Part shown: one piece after another, positions 56,881 to 64,000 of the stretch
Layout of the letters: each line of letters starts with the position of its first letter
Numbering within the stretch: the stretch's first letter is position 1
Assembly: GCA_026874595.1 (NCBI GenBank)
Contig: CM049320.1
Span: 38,812,714-38,876,713, forward strand
Direction: 5' to 3'
Origin: Sipunculus nudus
Lineage: Eukaryota > Annelida > Sipuncula > Golfingiida > Sipunculidae
Length of the DNA stretch: 64,000 bases
Notes under the pieces: model-generated
What the model saw: the letters and a program-made list of their open reading frames with translations, nothing else
What the model was told of the DNA's origin: nothing
Databases searched by the model: none
Translations under genes and position numbers: made by a program

Positions 56881-57989
56881 AAAAACTACGAAGTACTCAT
56901 AGTTACAGAGAAGTACAGGTAATTAAAATGCTGCTCAATCTCTGTCTTTAGCTGATGGTAACAGAATCACAGTTGGTTATTATGTCATCTGTCACTGCTA
57001 GCCCAGCCCTTCTAACTGAAAATACGATTGCATGTTAGATTAACTGGTATGAATAAAATGCCGCATTATGTTTTTCATAAAATTTAACGAAATTGGTACC
57101 AGGTAATTTCTAAAATTTACTAGTTTGTATTAAGCATAGACATGTCCCAACAGAAAACTTACTGGATGATTAAACTTTGTCATATGATCAATTTAATCAT
57201 TTACTGATTACAAAACTGTCTCCAAACAGAAAAGATCGTTAATCATTACACCCCACAGACGTGAATCTTTACCAAGCTGTTAATTATGATGCTGGTGTAA
57301 ACTTGTAAATTAACAAATCAGCACGGGGAAAAACCAAGATAACTAGTTTACATACAATGAACAAGAGTGTCTTTTCAACAATACACAGCTCATAATGACA
57401 AGAGCCACTTTATGAATTGTTAGCTACCCACACAAACCACAAAAAAGCCACAAACTACCCTAATATAGCAGGTCGCCTTTGTTACTGACACTTAACGAGA
57501 TCCCTCGCCATATGATTGTGGTTGACAGACGTCTACCATTCACCGCTGTGGCCTGTACCATATAAGTGTCTCGTGGGTGCCATACCTTTGTGGGTAGCCA
57601 CGCTAGTGATTACATACGATTCACTTCAATTTGAGTTAGCCTGTGTGAATGATTTTATATCATGGTCACTGCTTGTTACACAGGACTGTGATTCAGTAAT
57701 AATCTCTTCCGCTGCTGTAAGATCTTATTTATTCTACAAAGTGTTTCCATCATTTTCAACAATCTGTGGTTACTGCTTCACTCTTGAATTCTTTTTGTGA
57801 TTTTCTCTGATCTTTTCTCCATATTTCCCATCTTTACCTGGGCTGACCAGATCCCTGTTACCTGTCTATCCTGTCTCTGTTCTATGGCTGTCTCTGACAA
57901 TGATCATCCTGTTTCACTTTGATCATGTGTGTGTATGTCTACCTCTCATTTCCTTGACATTTTGTTCTGTCTCCACATCTGATTCTATC
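56881..57989. other. Unassigned stretch
   Basis: No features recognised. The right part becomes pyrimidine-rich. Confidence 0.4.
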
Positions 57990-58058
57990 AGTACTATACT
58001 TTAAATGTCTTTTACCCTTGTGTCATTTCTTTGTATTCTCTTTCCCTACCTGTTGTTT

Positions 58059-58108
<50 letters not shown>

Positions 58109-58555
58109 ATATATATCTCTATATCTTTCTTTCTGTCTCTAGCTCTGTCTCTTTCTTTCTCTGTCTGTCAGTCTATCTTTCTCTTTGCCTGATTCTCTCC
58201 CTGTTTCTTTCTATCTATCTCTCTGTCTGTCTCTCTGTCTGTATGTCTGACTGTCTGTCACATTCTTTCTTACTTGGTCCTCTTCCCATTCAATCTCTTA
58301 ATCCTTTTTTATCTTCTTTCTTTCTTGTTTATTTCTATCACCTTTTTTTCTTCCTCTCTCTTGTCCCTGTCTGTTTTTTAATCAATCTCTCTTTTTACTT
58401 TCCCAGTGATTCTAACACTATCTATTTTTTTCTGTTTAATTCTCTCTTTCAATTTCTCTGTATATTATTCTATTGATACCTCAAAGTATCTCCTTATCTC
58501 CTGAGTCTTATTTTTTTTTTCTATTTCTCTCTTTTTCTCTCTCTGTCTCTCCCCC

Positions 58556-58604
<49 letters not shown>

Positions 58605-58610
58605 AGTACA
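57990..58610. repeat. Polypyrimidine tract with (CT)n runs
   Basis: The + strand is dominated by C and T, with (CT)n at about 58063-58106 and 58556-58605 and many TCTG/TCTT phrases between. A Leu/Ser-rich 152-codon + frame (58018-58476) is a composition artefact. It is the counterpart, in the opposite strand sense, of the polypurine tract at 2640-3120. Confidence 0.95.
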
Positions 58611-60855
58611 CATTATACATTCTTCACTTACTACTTCTAATAAGGTTATGTTTTCACCCCTGTTTGCCTGTGTATTTGTTATCATGATTTACAAAAAATT
58701 ACCGTTCTAAATTCAATTTTTATGGAGAGATCGGACAAGGGCAGAGCTATTAAATTCTGGTGCTTGTCCAGATTCATGGACCAATCCATCATAATGTAAT
58801 TCCTTTGCAAAGGCATGCCCCCTGTTGCGTGTTCTTCTGGTTATGTCACCATTACCTTGTCAGCTGGGAAATTTCTGCACCCCTTCAGTATTTAAACAAA
58901 TTAACAAAATTACCAACTTAACTGTTTTTATCATACTATGTTGACACCCATTAAGTAGTTCTTTGCTGTGATATATCAGAGCTGCAGTTTTATATATTAT
59001 GAATTTTGTGATTATATTACTTTTTTTAATTTCACATTTCGCTTATTTCATTTATATATAATGTTTTTTTTTTAATTTAAAAATATTCACAATTTTCTTT
59101 ACCATTCTTTATCAGGACTGCTGAAATATGATGAAATTGAAATTCAACACATTAAAAAGGCAGCAATGACTTGGCAAAACAGAATGAATGGCTCACCTTC
59201 AGATAAGGTTTTAAAATAGTCATCCATAAAAAGTTATCACGAGTGCAATGTACGGGGAGGATGGCGTGTCTGGAAGAGTCAAGTATGGACAGTACTTTAC
59301 AGCACCTCTCAATTATCACAAGCTGGTTTTTATCATGACATAAAACCATCCAGGAGATGAAGAAAGTATATATATAGAGACAAACCCCTGCCATAATTAA
59401 ATCACAACTTTTCTGCACCCAAACGAAGAAACTGAACTCTGACGCAAAACCTGCCAGTACGGAAGGTTTGTGCAAGACTGATGAAAATTACTCGTTGAAA
59501 GTCAGAGATTACAACATTATCGCATAATCTGCACCTTAATCTGGTGGGAAAGTTATTGTCACAAAAAGAGTGCCCTGTGTTAACACTGGCAAGCTGTCCA
59601 GCACACCATTATATGATAAAGAAAGAAAATGGTAGGACCGGAAAAGTAGAACAAGGGACCTGTGGGTCACAGTGCTCAGCTGAAATTGATTATGAGAATA
59701 TTTTTGATAAAAACCTAACATATTGAAATCAGGCAACAGCAAATTTTTTTGGATATCACTATTTGAGAAATGTACAAAATACATACCTCTGGTGTTACCT
59801 GTGTACTTTTATGGGCTACATAAAAGATGTCAGAGCCTCTAATAATTACATATTTGTATACAAGTATCTGTATTTCAACTAAGTGACAGTAATATGCATG
59901 TAAATTATGAAAAAGGAAGAAAGTGGAGATTAGTTGATCAAAGTATAATAACATACATTTAATTTATTAACTTGAAATAAGAGGGTGTTAAAAACTAATC
60001 AAAGTTTACCATTTTCAAATGAGAATAAACCAAATTTGATAAGCACGTTAAACAAGCCAAACTTGTAACATCACTCTGTGCAACAAATGAAAATTGTGGC
60101 ATGAATCCATTTAATTATCCAATGAGGAAAATTTGGAAATGGGCCTAAGCACGTATTGTTATAACTACATAAGTATACCATTGATTAAATCCAGAATTTT
60201 TTTCATAGGGTTTACCAATAATTATTATGTGCAACAGCAACTGTAATTAGGCATTACAGTTTTGTACTGCATTTGTGTAATACATGTATTTCATTTTCAA
60301 AATCTTATGTAGTTAAATTAATAAAGAATTTATACTTGATTGAAAATTAATTGTAAAAGGGTTTAATTTAAAACTCATTTGCTGAGAGGGTATCTCTGTT
60401 ACAGCTGAGTGTGGCATCATGGATTATATTTTTTATAATACAAAAGAAAACATATACAAAACGATGGGAACAAACAAATATACAGAACAAATAACAAACA
60501 TTACATAACTGCACAGTACAAATATGAGCACAATTTCTATATATTCCACTGAAGCTGATGATTCTTTTTAAATCATATGAATTTGCAATATTTCAAGGTT
60601 TCTTGAATTTCTTTAAACTGCCTAGTTTTCCGGCAATTTCTCGTTCAAGTAAATAGTACATCTTCAGTCTATGAAGAGAGTTAGATTAACATTTTTAAAT
60701 CTTCAGTCATACAGCTATATTTCCCCATTAATAATATAATATTTTCTATTTTACTTACATTATTTTCAAAAATGACTTTATCAATACATTTCGCCCACCT
60801 TGTATTAGAAGAAATATTTTACATGCTCTATCTTTACGGAACATAAATAAAATAT
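58611..60855. other. AT-rich stretch, no features
   Basis: A 107-codon - strand frame (59475-59152) is open but not recognised. No repeats seen. Confidence 0.45.
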
Positions 60856-61045
60856 ACAGTGAAACCTCTTTGTGTTGCAGTCAAGGAACCCTCAGAAAAC
60901 TTCAACACACAGGAGGTTCAACAGATGCGGGTTTTATTTGGTTATGATTTAAACAGAGTTGACTGGAATATCGAGTCTGTAACTTTGACATAAGCAGGGG
61001 ATTCAACTTTATATATAGTGAGTTCGACACAACAAGGTTTCACTG
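60856..61045. mobile_element. Pogo/Tc1-type MITE with TA duplication (190 bp)
   Basis: The left end CAGTGAAACCTCTTTGTGTT and the right end GACACAACAAGGTTTCACTG are inverted repeats of about 20 bp, outer 10 perfect. Both sides are flanked by TA (60854-60855 and 61046-61047), the target duplication expected of Tc1/mariner/pogo elements. The interior repeats TTCAACAGA/TTCAAC..CACAGGAGG phrases. No transposase. Confidence 0.85.
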
Positions 61046-62756
61046 TATATCTTTGAGATGTTTGTATAAAAGCAAGACAAACCTTAGCATAAGAACATTA
61101 AAGATGTTCATTGTCCTGTGTGTTATTTTATAGGCCTAGCTGATTCTTCTATTTGTATATAATCCTTGCTTCAGCACTGAAGCAAGATTCTCAAATACCT
61201 ATGATATGCCTATGTATGGCACAGTGAAAGCACTTAGAAGGACATACTGAACCTCTGAAAACTGGCAATGTGTTGGAGAATTCAGGAATTATCACCGAGG
61301 TAAAGACAACACTATATATTAAAAGCACAACATTAAAACAATCAGGTATTTCAGAGGCTCAAGCTATCATGGCTACAGACATACAAGAAGGCTTTTGGAG
61401 TTTTCAGTGTGAACAGAAACAGGTCTCAAACAAGTCTGGAACTATTACCCTGAACCAATTTAAAATCAATCAGTTATTGGTATGCTCGAACCAATGATGG
61501 AATATGAACTGACTCCAATCACCACTTGCTCCTGAAAATGTCAAGAAATACATCAAATTAAGAATGAATACTTTCATTCATGTCTGATGAACCTCTTTGC
61601 TACCCTAAATGGAGCCCATACATGTCCCCCTAATGTTTCCTATATGGAAGACAGGTCAAGTAAACATGTGAAATGTTACCTTCACATAGGCCTACAAGTC
61701 TGTGAAGCTGTGAAAGGTCCCCTTTCCCTCGTGTGAACACTAGTTACAACCAATGTTTGAGGGCATGATTCTCGTTAAGGCTGGGAGATTGCTGATAAAG
61801 TTTCTTATAAAACTAATTGCAACCTTAACACAATGGTGAAACAAAATACAATGTTGAGCTTAATGACATAAAGTATACCGCCTTCATAAATCATTTGCAA
61901 TCCATTGTTAAGGATCATAAGCTGCTCAGTTTTCTCATCACATCACACAAACTGAATCAGTACCGCCACAATCTGAGACGGGGTCGGACCCAGGGGCACC
62001 CCAAAACAGCTTACAAAATGCCACTCGCAAACACCTTTGATCATCTGTAACACTCCGTCCGATCATCTGACTTTGCCAAACTGCCTTCTGGGATACCTGG
62101 CAAAAACGGTAAATGTGAACCAAATGTTGGTGTTGTATTATTCATATCGTGACGGAGAGTGTGTGTCATTCTTTGTTGAATACTTGCTCCAGTCTCATTC
62201 ATCAAAGTCGTATGACCTTCGCTCTTGTTTATGTGCTTCCTGACACTGCACAGGTAGTTTTCTCACATGTCTCAAGTACTCGCTAGAATAAAACGCCCAC
62301 TAGGGCATAAAATGCCCACAACACATTAAATGAATGGTTGAAAACTAAGTTGACACAGTGTAAAGGGCCACGCAAGGAGCTACAATCAGCTTTTTTCCTT
62401 CCTATTGTGAAATATGCTTCATGGTCAGACCATACCCAACTTAACAAATTTATTCTCTCACACCTCGTGATTTTAATCATGTAATCTTTTCATGTCTTGT
62501 CATGTCATATTACTTTGTGACTTCCACTTATTTAAATTAAACCCATACTAAAGGTGAAAAAAAATCAAATATTTGGCGCTACATTCTTACAGTAAAGGAA
62601 AATTCATCCATGACTAACAATAATTTTGGTTTAGATTATGGTTTTCTTTTATTTATTTTCTTCTCATGAATTACAATAAATTTGGCTGTCCAAAAGTAAG
62701 ACATAGTTTTCAAAAGAACAAACTTTGGACCTATATATATGTTCTGTGAAGAAATG
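61046..62756. other. Unassigned stretch
   Basis: A patch with a few CpGs lies at about 61960-62160. Frames of 61-75 codons are unrecognised. No repeats seen. Confidence 0.4.
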
Positions 62757-64000
62757 CCCTGGTCCTAGATGATAAACAGAACTGACCCTAGTCCCAGATA
62801 ATAAACAGTCCTGACCCTGGTCCTAGATTATAAACAGTCCTGACCCTGGTCTTAGATGATAAACAGTCCCGACCCTGGTCCTAGATGATAATCAGTCCTG
62901 ACCCTGGTCTTAGATGATAAACAGTCCTGACCCTGGTCTTAGATGATAAACAGTGCTGACCCTGATCCTAGATATATTAACAGTGCTGACCCTGGTCCTA
63001 GATAATGAACAGTCCTGACCCTGGTCCTAGATGATAAACAGTCTTGACCCTGGTCCTAGATGATAAACAGTGCTGACCCTGTCTTAGATGATAAACAGTC
63101 TTGACCCTGGTCCTAGATGATAAACAGTGCTGACCCTGTCTTAGATGATAAACAGTCCTGACCCTGGTTCTAGATATATAAACAGTGCTGACCCTGTCCC
63201 CGATAATAAACAGTCCTGACCCTGGTCCCAGATGATAAACAGTGCTGACCCTGGTCCTAGATATATAAACAGTGCTGACCCTGTCCCCGATAATAAACAG
63301 TCCTGACCCTGGTATTTGATGATAAACAGTTCTGACCCTGGTCCTAGATGATAAACAGTCCTGATCCTGGTCTTAGATGATAAACAGTCCTGACCCTGGT
63401 CTTAGATGTTAAACAGTCCTGACCCTGGTCCTAGATGATAAAAAGTCATGACCATGGTCCTAGATAATAAACAGTCCTGACCCTGGTTCTAGATATATAA
63501 ACAGTGCTGACCCTGTCCCCGATAATAAACAGTCCTGACCCTGGTCCCAGATGATAAACAGTGCTGACCCTGGTCCTAGATATATAAACAGTGCTGACCC
63601 TGTCCCCGATAATAAACAGTCCTGACCCTGGTATTTGATGATAAACAGTTCTGACCCTGGTCCTAGATGATAAACAGTCCTGATCCTGGTCTTAGATGAT
63701 AAACAGTCCTGACCCTGGTCTTAGATGTTAAACAGTCCTGACCCTGGTCCTAGATGATAAAAAGTCATGACCATGGTCCTAGATAATAAACAGTCCTGAC
63801 CATGGTCCTAGATAATAAACAGTCCTGACCCTGGTATTTGATGATAAACAGTCCTGATCCTGGTCTTAGATGATAAACAGTCCTGACCCTGGTCCTAGAT
63901 AATGTACAGTCCTGACCCTGGTCCTAGATGATAAACAGTCCTGACCCTGGTCCTAGATATATAAACAGTGCTGACCCTGGTCCTAGATGATAAACAGTCC
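62757..64000. repeat. 29-30-bp minisatellite with ~319-bp higher-order unit
   Basis: GATAAACAGTCCTGACCCTG + GTCCTAGAT repeats about 42 times and continues past the window. Variants (GTGCTG, GTCCCCGATAATA, GATATATAAACAG, GGTATTTGATG, GATGTTAAACAG, AAAAGTCATGACCATGG) occur in the same order at about 63161-63479 and 63480-63798, so about eleven monomers were duplicated as one ~319-bp block. Confidence 0.95.

Noticed and set aside
58018-58476. 152-codon membrane-like protein
   Set aside because: The Leu/Ser/Phe composition is forced by the CT-rich tract.

Overview
This window reads as non-coding DNA from a eukaryote, most likely a marine invertebrate and probably a mollusc such as a bivalve. It is AT-rich, has no operon-like or densely packed reading frames, and every long reading frame either falls in a simple or tandem repeat or lacks a recognisable domain. 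The mollusc assignment is inferred from dispersed repeats I associate with lophotrochozoan genomes: arrays built on GACCTTGACCTTTGACC, elements ending in GGACGGACGGA-type tails, elements ending in a 'GGTATACCATAATA' tail, and a repeat ending 'GGTCTGC.CTC..GAGTGC'. I recognise no complete protein-coding gene. Five places look exon-like: + strand 3845-3977 (TATA box upstream, CAG|GTGAGT donor), - strand 14627-14442 (62 open codons, then GAG|GTAAAA), - strand 25190-25032, - strand 33987-33654 (TATA box and CAG|GTAAGC donor) and + strand 43999-44243 (good acceptor, A|GTAAGT donor). None gives a known product.

Layout. 1-1620 is a TGTCA/TGACA-rich tandem domain with a 103-bp higher-order array. 2640-3120 is a polypurine tract. 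3.1-31 kb is mostly featureless AT-rich DNA with a hairpin (6056-6244), small minisatellites, copies of two dispersed repeat families, a pogo-type MITE (24217-24398) and a LINE/SINE 3' tail (17039-17085). 31.4-32.4 kb is a 31-bp minisatellite. 33.4-34.2 kb is a small promoter-like zone with X-box, TATA, inverted CCAAT and AP-1 motifs. 35-41 kb holds several tandem arrays, including a ~290-bp repeat at 39700-41060.

42.8-53 kb is the richest part: a tRNA-derived SINE head; a hAT-type MITE with a perfect 8-bp target-site duplication (42949-43337); a second pogo-like MITE; 21-bp and 26-bp minisatellites; a hAT-type element made largely of AAATGC/octamer repeats with its own perfect 8-bp duplication (46795-47413), apparently inserted into an older hAT-like element (46594-47653); a ~1.25-kb foldback element carrying eight mirror-placed copies of a 14-bp GGCGCC-centred palindrome (48594-49838); a 48-bp satellite of 49 exact-length units starting at the foldback boundary (49839-52235); and a ~55-bp tandem plus inverted array next to a tRNA B-box-like motif (52490-53003). 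The right end has two more dispersed repeat copies, a polypyrimidine tract (57990-58610), a pogo-like MITE with TA duplication (60856-61045) and a 29-30-bp minisatellite with a ~319-bp higher-order unit that runs off the window (62757-64000).

No genes here can be said to work together. The content is mobile elements, tandem arrays and possibly isolated 5' exons of genes extending beyond the window.
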